The notes under the pieces were generated by a model. That model saw only the letters and a list, made by a program, of their open reading frames with translations, searched no databases and had not been told where the DNA came from. From contig NZ_BAAAFG010000016.1 in the NCBI RefSeq assembly GCF_039523415.1, forward strand, positions 186,001 to 250,000: DNA of 64,000 nucleotides. Reading direction: 5' to 3'. This DNA is from Gangjinia marincola. Lineage in GTDB: Bacteria > Bacteroidota > Bacteroidia > Flavobacteriales > Flavobacteriaceae. Each line of letters starts with the position of its first letter. Position 1 is the first letter of the stretch. A program made the translations under genes and the position numbers. Shown one piece after another: positions 1 to 7,416 of this stretch.

Positions 1-102
1 TTTGCAAATAACTGGTACGCACAGTTAGATTGGATACACAAAAAGAGTCCGCATTATGAAGCTGCGCATTTGACTTATCCTGTGCTTAGAGTGCTACGCT
101 AA
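1..102 (+). CDS. C-terminal end of an unrecognised protein (5' truncated)
   Basis: An open frame runs in from the window edge and encodes 33 residues ending in PVLRVLR before a TAA stop at 100-102. It is rich in aromatic residues and histidine. The family cannot be identified from so short a tail. Its last codons overlap the convergent end of the NUDIX gene by 9 bp (94-102), a tight packing seen elsewhere in this window. The frame could be spurious, but the absence of stops and the neat tail-to-tail overlap favour a real gene end. Confidence 0.5.
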   Translation, partial: FANNWYAQLDWIHKKSPHYEAAHLTYPVLRVLR

Positions 103-693
103 ATACTTTTCTGGAAAAACCATCTTGATATTTTCGTAGGAATTGGCAAGTGCTTTTCGGCTTTTTTTCAAATTTTTCCATTTTACTTTTTGGATGCCTT
201 CGCTTTCTTCAGGAATTAACTCACCTTCATACGTGGTAGACATTTGAAACCAATGGGTCTCTTTCAGCTTAAATTTGTTATTCCGCTTAAAAATATGGTA
301 GGTAATCGTTATGAATTTTTCAATTTCAAGAGATTCAACTCCGGTTTCTTCTTCTACTTCGCGAATAGCAGCCGCTTCAATGGATTCTTTTTTCTCGATC
401 TTCCCCTTTGGGATATCCCAACGCTTATTGCGATAGATAAAGAGAACATCTCTGTTTTGATTAAATACCAACCCGCCGGCAGCAGGCACAACAGGAAGTT
501 TCTTTTTTAAATGCTTGAGTAATTTTTCTTCCTTGGGATGATATAGATGCAAATGAGTAATCGCCCCTTTGCTAATTTGTTTTATTAGCTTTTTTAGATT
601 TGCTCTTTTAATAGGCACTGATAGGTAATGTTCGCCAATTTCTCTTTTTGTTGAAAGAATTATGGGAACATCATTCACAAAAACTTTATACAT
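94..693 (-). CDS. NUDIX hydrolase
   Basis: Hydrolase of the NUDIX superfamily, which cleaves nucleoside diphosphates linked to another moiety. The Nudix box is complete at residues 97-119: G97, E103, then REVEEETGV from R111, which supplies the metal-binding glutamates. A roughly 65-residue N-terminal extension precedes the catalytic domain, as is common for flavobacterial homologues next to pyrE. The substrate cannot be told from sequence. The gene is divergent from pyrE with only 8 bp between start codons, so the two probably share control. The family is certain; the substrate is unknown. Confidence 0.9.
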   Translation of the reverse strand: MYKVFVNDVPIILSTKREIGEHYLSVPIKRANLKKLIKQISKGAITHLHLYHPKEEKLLKHLKKKLPVVPAAGGLVFNQNRDVLFIYRNKRWDIPKGKIEKKESIEAAAIREVEEETGVESLEIEKFITITYHIFKRNNKFKLKETHWFQMSTTYEGELIPEESEGIQKVKWKNLKKSRKALANSYENIKMVFPEKYLA

Positions 694-696
694 TTG
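689..696 (+). promoter_or_regulatory. -7 promoter box of pyrE (TACATTTG)
   Basis: The sequence matches the Bacteroidota -7 consensus TAnnTTTG exactly and lies 5 bp before the pyrE ATG at 702. Transcription starting about 7 bp downstream would give a leaderless or nearly leaderless mRNA. No clear TTG -33 box was found at the usual spacing. The box overlaps the first codons of the divergent NUDIX gene. Confidence 0.5.
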
Positions 697-701
697 CGAC
701 C

Positions 702-1349
702 ATGGTATTAAATAATGAAACTGCCCGTAAAACAGCAGAGCTATTGCTGCAAATTAACGCAATAAAATTGAATGTACAAGAGCCTTTTACATGGGCCAGT
801 GGCTGGAAATCGCCTATTTATTGTGACAACCGCGTTATTTTATCCTACCCCGCGATTCGTAATTATATGAGAGAACACCTCGCTAAAGCGGTTGAAGACC
901 TCTACGGAAAACCCGATGTGATTGCCGGCGTCGCTACAGGGGCAATTGGTATAGGAATGTTAGTAGCAGACTATTTAAATCTTCCTTTTATTTACGTGAG
1001 ACCCGAAGCCAAAAAACACGGCCGACAAAACCAAATTGAAGGACATTTAGAATCTGGTCAACAGGTAGTTGTTATTGAGGATTTGATTAGTACGGGTAAG
1101 AGCAGTTTAAATGCAGTAACTGCGCTAAAGGAAGCTCAGGTCAATGTGAAAGGGATGCTTGCCATTTTCTCCTATGGATTTGATACCGCAACTACTAATT
1201 TTGAGGATGCTGGCGTTGATTTAAAAACATTGAGCAATTATGAGCACTTGATTAAAGAGGCTCAATCCAGCAATTATGTATCTACCGCTCACACAGAAAC
1301 TTTAAAAAATTGGCGTAAAAACCCATCTACGTGGGAGCCAAACAAATAA
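702..1349 (+). CDS. pyrE: Orotate phosphoribosyltransferase
   Basis: Transfers the phosphoribosyl group of PRPP to orotate, giving OMP in de novo pyrimidine synthesis in the cytosol. The protein is 216 residues with the PRPP-binding motif VVVIEDLISTGKS at about 122-134 and the KKHG loop at 104-107 typical of OPRTases. An in-frame start further upstream (648) would add 18 residues inside the divergent gene, so the ATG at 702 was chosen because the family begins near this point and a promoter box sits just ahead of it. The SRPBCC gene follows after 3 bp, suggesting co-transcription. Confidence 0.95.
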   Translation: MVLNNETARKTAELLLQINAIKLNVQEPFTWASGWKSPIYCDNRVILSYPAIRNYMREHLAKAVEDLYGKPDVIAGVATGAIGIGMLVADYLNLPFIYVRPEAKKHGRQNQIEGHLESGQQVVVIEDLISTGKSSLNAVTALKEAQVNVKGMLAIFSYGFDTATTNFEDAGVDLKTLSNYEHLIKEAQSSNYVSTAHTETLKNWRKNPSTWEPNK

Positions 1350-1352
1350 CCT

Positions 1353-1745
1353 ATGACCCTACAAACAGAATATAAAACAGCACACAAGTCTAAAGCAGAA
1401 TTGTTTACTTTTTTAACACAAGTTGAAAATTACAAGCAGATCATGCCAGAAAGTATGGAGCAATTTGAAACCCTATCAAAAGAGAGTTTTCTCTTTCAAC
1501 TAAAAGGAATGCCACAACTTAAACTTGAGATCAAAGAAACTCATCCAGATGATAAGATTGTATTGGGTGCGCTTAGTGATAAGCTGCCGTTTACATTGAC
1601 CTTAGACCTCAATGAAAAGGCACAAGGTCAAACGGATGCTCAACTTACTTTTGAAGGTCAATTTAATGCCATGATGAGCATGATGATCAAAAAGCCTATC
1701 ACCAATTTTATTGAAACGCTGGCAGAAAATATCAGCAAGCTCTAA
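1353..1745 (+). CDS. SRPBCC-fold (START-like) protein
   Basis: A 130-residue protein without signal peptide that looks like the polyketide-cyclase/START-like SRPBCC fold: an N-terminal strand, a helix containing ENYKQIMPES, a long antiparallel sheet and a C-terminal amphipathic helix. Such proteins bind hydrophobic ligands; no ligand can be inferred here. It lies 3 bp behind pyrE and is probably in the same transcript, a frequent flavobacterial arrangement. Its stop overlaps the convergent birA stop by 4 bp. The fold call is moderately firm, the function unknown. Confidence 0.75.
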   Translation: MTLQTEYKTAHKSKAELFTFLTQVENYKQIMPESMEQFETLSKESFLFQLKGMPQLKLEIKETHPDDKIVLGALSDKLPFTLTLDLNEKAQGQTDAQLTFEGQFNAMMSMMIKKPITNFIETLAENISKL

Positions 1746-2476
1746 TAAAGCAGCTTAATTTCTTTTACATCATACGTATTAAGGTGATCATCTTCTTCTA
1801 AAAGTATGATCTTCCCATTTTTGGCAACCTGCTGTATAATACCTATAAATGTGCTTCCATCTGGACGTTGAAATGTAGAGGCTTTATCTTTTCTAAATAG
1901 ATATTGGTGATAGTCAATAATGAGATTTTTAATATTGCCCTGTGATACCTTCTCAAAATTGTTCTCTAGCTGTATCAATAGCTTTTGCAATAGTTCATCC
2001 AGGTCAAAGGATTGTCCTGTCAATTGACGGAGTGAAGTAGCATTAGGCAATTCGTTAAATGAGGTCTGATTCACGTTAAGACCTACACCTATGATTGAGG
2101 CAGCTACTCTGCCATTTTTGAGTGTGTTTTCAATTAAAATTCCTGCAATTTTTTTCCTTTCTGCCAATATGTCGTTAGGCCATTTTACCATCACGTCTGG
2201 TATTTTTAAGCCGTCCAATACTTGCTTAATGGATACCGCGGTGGCAATACTAATGATGTATTGGTGATGCGATTTTAGATTCCAATCGCTGTAAAGCACA
2301 CTAAACAAAAGGTTTTGGTCTTTTTCACTCTTCCAATGATTCCCGGCTTGTCCCCTGCCCTCTAGTTGATAACCTGCTTGAATGCATAGTTTGTTGACAC
2401 CATTATTACTTCTTAAATAGTCTTTTAAAAAGGTATTTGTAGAATCGGTGGCATCAACTTTGATTAGTTGTATCAT
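1742..2476 (-). CDS. birA: Biotin--[acetyl-CoA-carboxylase] ligase
   Basis: Activates biotin with ATP and transfers it to the biotin carboxyl carrier domain of carboxylases. The biotin/AMP-binding loop GRGQAGNHW lies at about residues 40-48, and KWPNDI, another ligase signature, at about 100. At 244 residues it has the catalytic and small C-terminal domains only; the N-terminal DNA-binding domain of repressor-type BirA is absent, so it is a monofunctional ligase. The start is the ATG at 2476, not the TTG two codons earlier. It is divergent from rsfS. Confidence 0.93.
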   Translation of the reverse strand: MIQLIKVDATDSTNTFLKDYLRSNNGVNKLCIQAGYQLEGRGQAGNHWKSEKDQNLLFSVLYSDWNLKSHHQYIISIATAVSIKQVLDGLKIPDVMVKWPNDILAERKKIAGILIENTLKNGRVAASIIGVGLNVNQTSFNELPNATSLRQLTGQSFDLDELLQKLLIQLENNFEKVSQGNIKNLIIDYHQYLFRKDKASTFQRPDGSTFIGIIQQVAKNGKIILLEEDDHLNTYDVKEIKLLY

Positions 2477-2535
2477 AAGCAAATTAGGGGCGTATAATGT
2501 TATGTTAAGTCTCTTAAAAAAAGTATAAAAAGTAA

Positions 2536-2543
2536 TAACTTTG
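2536..2543 (+). promoter_or_regulatory. -7 promoter box of the rsfS-ftsH operon (TAACTTTG)
   Basis: Exact match to the Bacteroidota -7 consensus TAnnTTTG, 18 bp before the rsfS ATG, which would give a 5' leader of about 10 nt. The region 19-20 bp upstream has only a weak TT-rich -33 element. This is the most likely promoter for the rsfS-ftsH transcription unit. Confidence 0.55.
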
Positions 2544-2561
2544 CGAAAAGATAAATATTGA

Positions 2562-2933
2562 ATGACGGAAAAGCAAATTAACGCAGATCAACTCATTGCT
2601 ACGATCATTTCTGGAATTGAAGAAGTAAAGGGAAATGACATCCAAATCCTAGACCTAAGAGACATTGATAATACCGTATGTAATTATTTTATATTAGCCA
2701 CGGGAACCTCGAATACTCAAGTCAATGCAATTGTAAATTCCATTCAAAAAACAGTCAGTAAAACGCTAAAAGATAAGCCTTGGCATGTTGAGGGGGCAGA
2801 AAATGCAGAATGGGTGCTTATGGACTATGTAAACGTTGTCGTGCATGTGTTTCAAAAACACATTAGAGAATATTATGACATTGAAAGTTTGTGGGGAGAT
2901 GCTAAAACGACTGTAATAGAAACCAGTTATTAA
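2562..2933 (+). CDS. rsfS: Ribosomal silencing factor RsfS
   Basis: RsfS binds ribosomal protein L14 on the large subunit and blocks subunit joining when nutrients are short. The 123-residue protein carries the family pattern: LDLRDIDNTVCNYFILATG near residue 30, then WVLMDYVNVVVHVF and the REYYDIESLWGDA segment at the C-terminus. Length is normal for the family. It is the first gene of a run leading into ftsH 14 bp downstream, a conserved Bacteroidota order. Confidence 0.93.
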   Translation: MTEKQINADQLIATIISGIEEVKGNDIQILDLRDIDNTVCNYFILATGTSNTQVNAIVNSIQKTVSKTLKDKPWHVEGAENAEWVLMDYVNVVVHVFQKHIREYYDIESLWGDAKTTVIETSY

Positions 2934-2947
2934 CGGGTAATAAGATA

Positions 2948-4984
2948 ATGGCGAAAGAACAAAAAAATAAAAAACCAGATTTAAAACGACCTAAATTCAA
3001 TTCGTATTGGATTTACGGGATTTTAATTGCTGTATTCATAGGAATCAACATTTTTGGAGGAAGCGGTTTAAGCGATCCTGCAAAAACAAGTCCGGCTCAA
3101 TTTGAAAACTTTTTACGAGAAGGAGATGTAAAAAAAGTGGTTATCGTTAACAAACGACAGGCCAATGTTTTTCTTACAGATGAGGCTCAAAATCAAGAGC
3201 AACACAAAAAGGCGAAACAAAATCAATTATTTCCATCGTCCGGATCACCTGATTATACCTTTGAGTTTGGAGATCTTCAAAACTTTGAGAACAGTCTTCA
3301 GGAAATCAAGACAGAAAATGACTTAGACACTGTTGTCCTCTACGATACTAAAACGAACTTTTGGGGTGAGATGTTGGTTGGACTGCTTCCGATCATCGTT
3401 ATTATCGCCATTTGGATATTCATCATGCGTAGAATGAGTGCAGGAGGTGCCGGTGGAGCAGGCGGACAAATTTTCAACATTGGTAAATCCAAGGCAAAAC
3501 TTTTTGATGAAAATGCCAAGGTAAAAACGTCATTTAAAGATGTGGCAGGGCTTGAAGGTGCTAAAGAAGAAGTACAAGAGATTGTAGATTTTCTTAAAAA
3601 TCCTGAAAAATACACTTCGCTTGGTGGTAAAATTCCAAAAGGAGCATTATTAGTGGGGCCTCCGGGAACAGGTAAAACCTTGCTAGCTAAAGCCGTTGCA
3701 GGTGAAGCTAAAGTACCGTTCTTTTCGTTATCGGGTTCTGATTTTGTAGAGATGTTTGTAGGTGTAGGTGCATCCCGAGTTCGTGATCTATTTAAGCAAG
3801 CCAAAGAAAAATCACCTTCGATCATTTTTATTGATGAGATTGATGCTGTTGGTAGAGCACGTGGTAAAAGTAATTTTTCGGGTTCCAATGATGAACGCGA
3901 AAATACCTTAAATCAACTGCTAACAGAAATGGATGGTTTTGGGTCAGACACAAACGTAATTGTGGTGGCTGCTACAAACCGTGCAGATGTGCTGGATAAG
4001 GCCTTAATGAGAGCGGGACGTTTTGATCGTCAAATCTATGTGGATTTACCAGACTTAAGAGAGCGAAAAGAAATTTTTGAGGTTCACTTAAAGCCAATAA
4101 AAGTCGCTAAAGACGAAATTGACACTTCATTCTTGGCAAAACAAACTCCCGGATTCTCTGGAGCAGATATTGCTAATGTATGTAATGAAGCTGCACTTAT
4201 TGCTGCCCGTAAAGGAAATAAAGCAGTTGGTAAACAAGATTTCTTAGATGCAGTAGATCGTATCGTAGGTGGACTAGAAAAGAAAAATAAGATCATCACA
4301 CCAGATGAAAAGAAGACCATTGCCTATCACGAAGCTGGACATGCCACAGTAAGCTGGTTATTAGAGCATGCTGCACCACTGGTTAAGGTGACGATAGTTC
4401 CCCGTGGTCAATCCCTTGGAGCTGCATGGTATCTGCCTGAGGAGCGCTTAATCGTTCGACCTGAGCAAATGTACGATGAGATGTGTGCAACCCTGGGAGG
4501 TAGAGCTGCCGAAAAAGTAATGTTTAATAAAATTTCAACGGGTGCATTAAGCGACCTTGAGAAGATTACTAAACAGGCAAGAGCTATGGTAACGATCTAC
4601 GGCTTAAATGAAAAATTAGGAAACCTCACCTATTATGACAGTAGTGGTCAAAGTGAGTATAATTTTCAAAAGCCTTACAGTGAGAAGACTTCTGAATTGA
4701 TTGATGAAGAAATATCTAACCTCATTGAGAATCAATACAAAAGAGCTATCTCTATTTTAGAAGATAATAAAGATAAACTTATTGAACTGGCAGAAATGCT
4801 TCTTGAGCGCGAAGTAATTTTTAAAGACGATCTTCAAAAAATCTTCGGTAAGCGCCCATTTGAAAAACCTGAACATCAAAATGGGGAGGTAGTGAAAAAT
4901 GGTAAAGAAGTCACTGTAATTGATACAGAAACTAAGGAGGATACAAATGTAGACACTAAAGAAGCTACAGATACTCCCAAATAA
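2948..4984 (+). CDS. ftsH: ATP-dependent zinc metalloprotease FtsH
   Basis: Membrane-anchored AAA+ protease that extracts and degrades membrane and short-lived cytosolic proteins. Two transmembrane segments flank a periplasmic domain (about 20-36 and 142-160). A glycine-rich linker precedes the AAA module with Walker A GPPGTGKT at 237-244 and Walker B IDEID at 295-299. The zinc motif HEAGH is at 461-465. At 678 residues it is full length, with an acidic/threonine-rich tail after about 640 that is variable in the family. A hairpin terminator follows at 5011, so downstream genes may be partly uncoupled. Confidence 0.97.
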   Translation: MAKEQKNKKPDLKRPKFNSYWIYGILIAVFIGINIFGGSGLSDPAKTSPAQFENFLREGDVKKVVIVNKRQANVFLTDEAQNQEQHKKAKQNQLFPSSGSPDYTFEFGDLQNFENSLQEIKTENDLDTVVLYDTKTNFWGEMLVGLLPIIVIIAIWIFIMRRMSAGGAGGAGGQIFNIGKSKAKLFDENAKVKTSFKDVAGLEGAKEEVQEIVDFLKNPEKYTSLGGKIPKGALLVGPPGTGKTLLAKAVAGEAKVPFFSLSGSDFVEMFVGVGASRVRDLFKQAKEKSPSIIFIDEIDAVGRARGKSNFSGSNDERENTLNQLLTEMDGFGSDTNVIVVAATNRADVLDKALMRAGRFDRQIYVDLPDLRERKEIFEVHLKPIKVAKDEIDTSFLAKQTPGFSGADIANVCNEAALIAARKGNKAVGKQDFLDAVDRIVGGLEKKNKIITPDEKKTIAYHEAGHATVSWLLEHAAPLVKVTIVPRGQSLGAAWYLPEERLIVRPEQMYDEMCATLGGRAAEKVMFNKISTGALSDLEKITKQARAMVTIYGLNEKLGNLTYYDSSGQSEYNFQKPYSEKTSELIDEEISNLIENQYKRAISILEDNKDKLIELAEMLLEREVIFKDDLQKIFGKRPFEKPEHQNGEVVKNGKEVTVIDTETKEDTNVDTKEATDTPK

Positions 4985-5010
4985 CTTATCGACATAAACT
5001 TTTCATAACT

Positions 5011-5050
5011 AATCCTTATTTAGCCAAAGGTTATATAAGGATTTTTTATT
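5011..5050 (+). terminator. Rho-independent terminator after ftsH
   Basis: Inverted repeat AATCCTTAT (5011-5019) and ATAAGGATT (5035-5043), a perfect 9-bp stem with a 15-nt loop, running into a T-rich tract. It lies 26 bp after the ftsH stop and ends 26 bp before the start of the LUD gene, so it may terminate or attenuate between them. Confidence 0.7.
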
Positions 5051-5075
5051 TTTGATCATTACTGTAGTATTGAAA

Positions 5076-5687
5076 ATGGATTTCTTCAAAAAACTATTTC
5101 ACATAAAGACATCTGAAGAAGAATCTTCGGTTGAATCACCTCAAGAGGCTGAAGAACCTATTACTATTGATCAAAATACTCCTATTGATGAGCGCTTTAT
5201 GCTCAACTTTAAAAACAATGGAGGAAAGTTTATTTATTGTGCTTCTATCGAAGATGTATTCAACGCATTTGAAAATATTTTACTGGAAAATGGTTGGGAG
5301 CAACAGGATGTATTTTCTTACGAAAAGCGTCTCATGGAAAAATTTGAAAATTTTGACATTAATTTCAATCAAAATATAAGTGCTGCTTTCTTCTTATCTA
5401 CCTGCGAGTTTTTAATTGCAGATACGGGAGCTTTACTTTTATCCTCACGTCAAATGAAAGGAAGAAAGCTAAATGAACTACCCGCTAATCTGGTAATCTA
5501 TGCTTCTACAAGTCAAATTGTAAAAAACATAGATGAGGGCATGAGTGGTATTACAGCAAGAAATAAGCAACACATTCCTTCTAACATAACTACTATTAAA
5601 AATTTTGATACTTCAAAAGATCAGGATTTTATGTCTTATGGGAGTGCACACAAGGATGTTTACCTACTCCTGTTAGAAGACTTATAA
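5076..5687 (+). CDS. LUD-domain protein (LutC/YkgG-like)
   Basis: A 203-residue protein with the LUD fold of the LutC/YkgG group, which in other bacteria belongs to L-lactate oxidation complexes. The family segment with DTGALLLSSRQMKGRKLNEL and the following VIYASTSQIV strand are recognisable; an acidic linker follows the first 15 residues. No LutA or LutB partner is nearby. It sits instead between ftsH and cdsA, so a role in lactate use is doubtful. The start at 5076 (MDFFKKLF) fits better than the upstream in-frame codon at 5052, which lies next to the terminator. Confidence 0.8.
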   Translation: MDFFKKLFHIKTSEEESSVESPQEAEEPITIDQNTPIDERFMLNFKNNGGKFIYCASIEDVFNAFENILLENGWEQQDVFSYEKRLMEKFENFDINFNQNISAAFFLSTCEFLIADTGALLLSSRQMKGRKLNELPANLVIYASTSQIVKNIDEGMSGITARNKQHIPSNITTIKNFDTSKDQDFMSYGSAHKDVYLLLLEDL

Positions 5688-5690
5688 TAT

Positions 5691-6491
5691 ATGAATGAAG
5701 CTATTACCAGAGGTGTTTCAGGGCTTTTATATATTGCCATTCTAATAGGTGCAATTTTTATTTCTAAAGAGGTCTTTGCCGTAGTAATTGTACTCTTTGG
5801 AGTATTGTGCATCCATGAATTTCAACCCCTTATAAAATTTAAAAATTTCAGTCCGTATATCGCTTTAATTATTTTTGTTATCGTTTTTGGATATTTAATA
5901 CCTCATCAACAAACCGTGATAGGTGCTTTTAGCGGATTTGTGATTTTTGTAAATATTGCACTCTTTATCGAATTGGTAGAAAAAGAACGTATCAGAAAAG
6001 ATCGTCTGGTAAAAAAATATGCCTTTAGTATACTTTACTTAGCGGGTTCAATCACATTCTTGACCCTTATTCCTGTTATTTCTGAAGCCTATCTTCCTTA
6101 CTCCATTTTAGGAATTTTCATTCTAATTTGGACTAATGACACCTTTGCCTATGTAGTTGGAAAAAATTTTGGACGCCGAAAATTATTCGAACGTATTTCA
6201 CCTAAAAAAACGGTGGAAGGCTTTGTAGGTGGTGTAGCGTTTAGTATTTTGGCCGGTCTGCTCTTATTTTATTTTACCCAATTATTTAATGCGTTTATTT
6301 GGATAGGACTTGCCATGGTAGTAAGCATTTTTGGTACTCTAGGTGATCTCATTCAATCACGTTTTAAACGACAGGCAAATGTAAAAGACAGCGGAACACT
6401 AATGCCGGGTCACGGTGGAATGTTCGATCGACTGGATAGCATCATCTATGCCAGTCCTTTTATTTATCTTTACCTTAAAATTGTACTTTAA
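5691..6491 (+). CDS. cdsA: Phosphatidate cytidylyltransferase
   Basis: Integral membrane enzyme that makes CDP-diacylglycerol from phosphatidate and CTP, the branch point of phospholipid synthesis. The 266-residue protein has seven to eight hydrophobic segments, the PKKTVEGFVGG motif in the middle, and the C-terminal signature GDLIQSRFKRQANVKDSG with the metal-binding aspartates, followed by PGHGGMFDRLDS. It starts 3 bp after the LUD gene and ends 2 bp before psd, a clear operon for making phosphatidylethanolamine. Confidence 0.95.
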   Translation: MNEAITRGVSGLLYIAILIGAIFISKEVFAVVIVLFGVLCIHEFQPLIKFKNFSPYIALIIFVIVFGYLIPHQQTVIGAFSGFVIFVNIALFIELVEKERIRKDRLVKKYAFSILYLAGSITFLTLIPVISEAYLPYSILGIFILIWTNDTFAYVVGKNFGRRKLFERISPKKTVEGFVGGVAFSILAGLLLFYFTQLFNAFIWIGLAMVVSIFGTLGDLIQSRFKRQANVKDSGTLMPGHGGMFDRLDSIIYASPFIYLYLKIVL

Positions 6492-6493
6492 TT

Positions 6494-7144
6494 ATGTTTC
6501 ATAAAGAAGGATATACCATCATCATTGTCACATTTATCATCGCAGCAATTTCAGCCGTTTTGGTGAATACCTTTGTGACCATTCCCTGGTTGCGCATTGC
6601 TCTGATTTCTGCAGTATTCATGTTTTTAATTCTTATTCTTCAATTTTTTAGAAATCCAAAACGAGTCACTGTACTGGATGAGGGATCTGTCGTTTCGCCT
6701 GTAGATGGAAAAGTAGTGGTGATAGAAGAAGTACAAGAGAAAGAGTTTTTTAACGATAAGCGGCTTCAAGTTTCAATTTTTATGTCTCCGCTCAATGTTC
6801 ACGTCACCCGCCATCCTATCGGAGGACGAGTGAAATTGAGTAAATATCACCCCGGGAAATATTTGGTGGCGTGGCACCCTAAGGCAAGTGAGGAAAATGA
6901 ACGCACTACTGTAGTTGTTGAAAATAACAATGTAGGACCCATCCTGTATCGTCAAATCGCAGGAGCTTTGGCTAAACGAATCGTAAATTATGCGAAAGAA
7001 AATGAACAGGTCATACAGGGCAGCGATAGCGGTTTTATCAAATTTGGATCCCGTGTGGATGTTTTTTTACCCGTCGGCACAAAGTTAGATGTTGAACTAA
7101 ACCAAAAAGTACGCGGGGGAGAAACAATTATTGCAAGAATTTGA
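6494..7144 (+). CDS. psd: Phosphatidylserine decarboxylase family protein
   Basis: Converts phosphatidylserine to phosphatidylethanolamine using a pyruvoyl group made by self-cleavage. At 216 residues it is of the short type: two N-terminal membrane segments (about 8-50), the SPVDGKVV motif, the HVTRHPIGG histidine segment, and the cleavage site at the Gly-Ser of FIKFGSRVD near residue 190. That the Gly-Ser replaces the LGST of the E. coli enzyme is normal for this subgroup. It follows cdsA by 2 bp, and CDP-diacylglycerol from CdsA feeds the pathway via phosphatidylserine synthase, not seen here. Confidence 0.92.
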   Translation: MFHKEGYTIIIVTFIIAAISAVLVNTFVTIPWLRIALISAVFMFLILILQFFRNPKRVTVLDEGSVVSPVDGKVVVIEEVQEKEFFNDKRLQVSIFMSPLNVHVTRHPIGGRVKLSKYHPGKYLVAWHPKASEENERTTVVVENNNVGPILYRQIAGALAKRIVNYAKENEQVIQGSDSGFIKFGSRVDVFLPVGTKLDVELNQKVRGGETIIARI

Positions 7145-7146
7145 GT

Positions 7147-7416
7147 ATGAAAGGCGCAGAATTAAATACCGCATTTAAGGCTGCCGTAGAAAAAGTCAAT
7201 CATCATGACCAACCTTTTCCTGCTGATTTTCTACTCAAACTCTACGCTCACTATAAAATAGCTACAAAAAGTAATACCTATCCCGGTGGATCCAATCCAT
7301 TAATAAATGCGTTTAAGGCGAATGCTCTTTTTCAGCTTCAAAACACGACCGTCTCCAAAGCGAAAAAGGGATATATAACCCTAGTTGAGAATTACTTCGA
7401 TATATCGCTTACGTAA
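7147..7416 (+). CDS. Acyl-CoA-binding protein
   Basis: An 89-residue ACBP that binds long-chain acyl-CoA esters in the cytosol. The four-helix pattern is visible with FLLKLYAHYKIATKSN (helix 2 and the conserved YxxYKxAT-like segment) followed by a proline/glycine loop and a short C-terminal helix. It starts 2 bp after the psd stop (ATG at 7147), so it joins the phospholipid operon, where a carrier of acyl-CoA makes sense. The usual tryptophan-rich KWDAW segment is poorly conserved. Its end overlaps the convergent valS end by 8 bp. Confidence 0.85.
   Translation: MKGAELNTAFKAAVEKVNHHDQPFPADFLLKLYAHYKIATKSNTYPGGSNPLINAFKANALFQLQNTTVSKAKKGYITLVENYFDISLT

Noticed and set aside
648..701. N-terminal extension of PyrE starting at 648
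   Set aside because: It would extend the protein by 18 residues into the divergent NUDIX gene; family length and the promoter box support the ATG at 702.
3340..3888. 182-codon open frame on the minus strand inside ftsH
   Set aside because: It lies antisense to a strongly conserved AAA protease and its translation is a low-complexity shadow rich in Pro, Ser and Ala with no recognisable domain.
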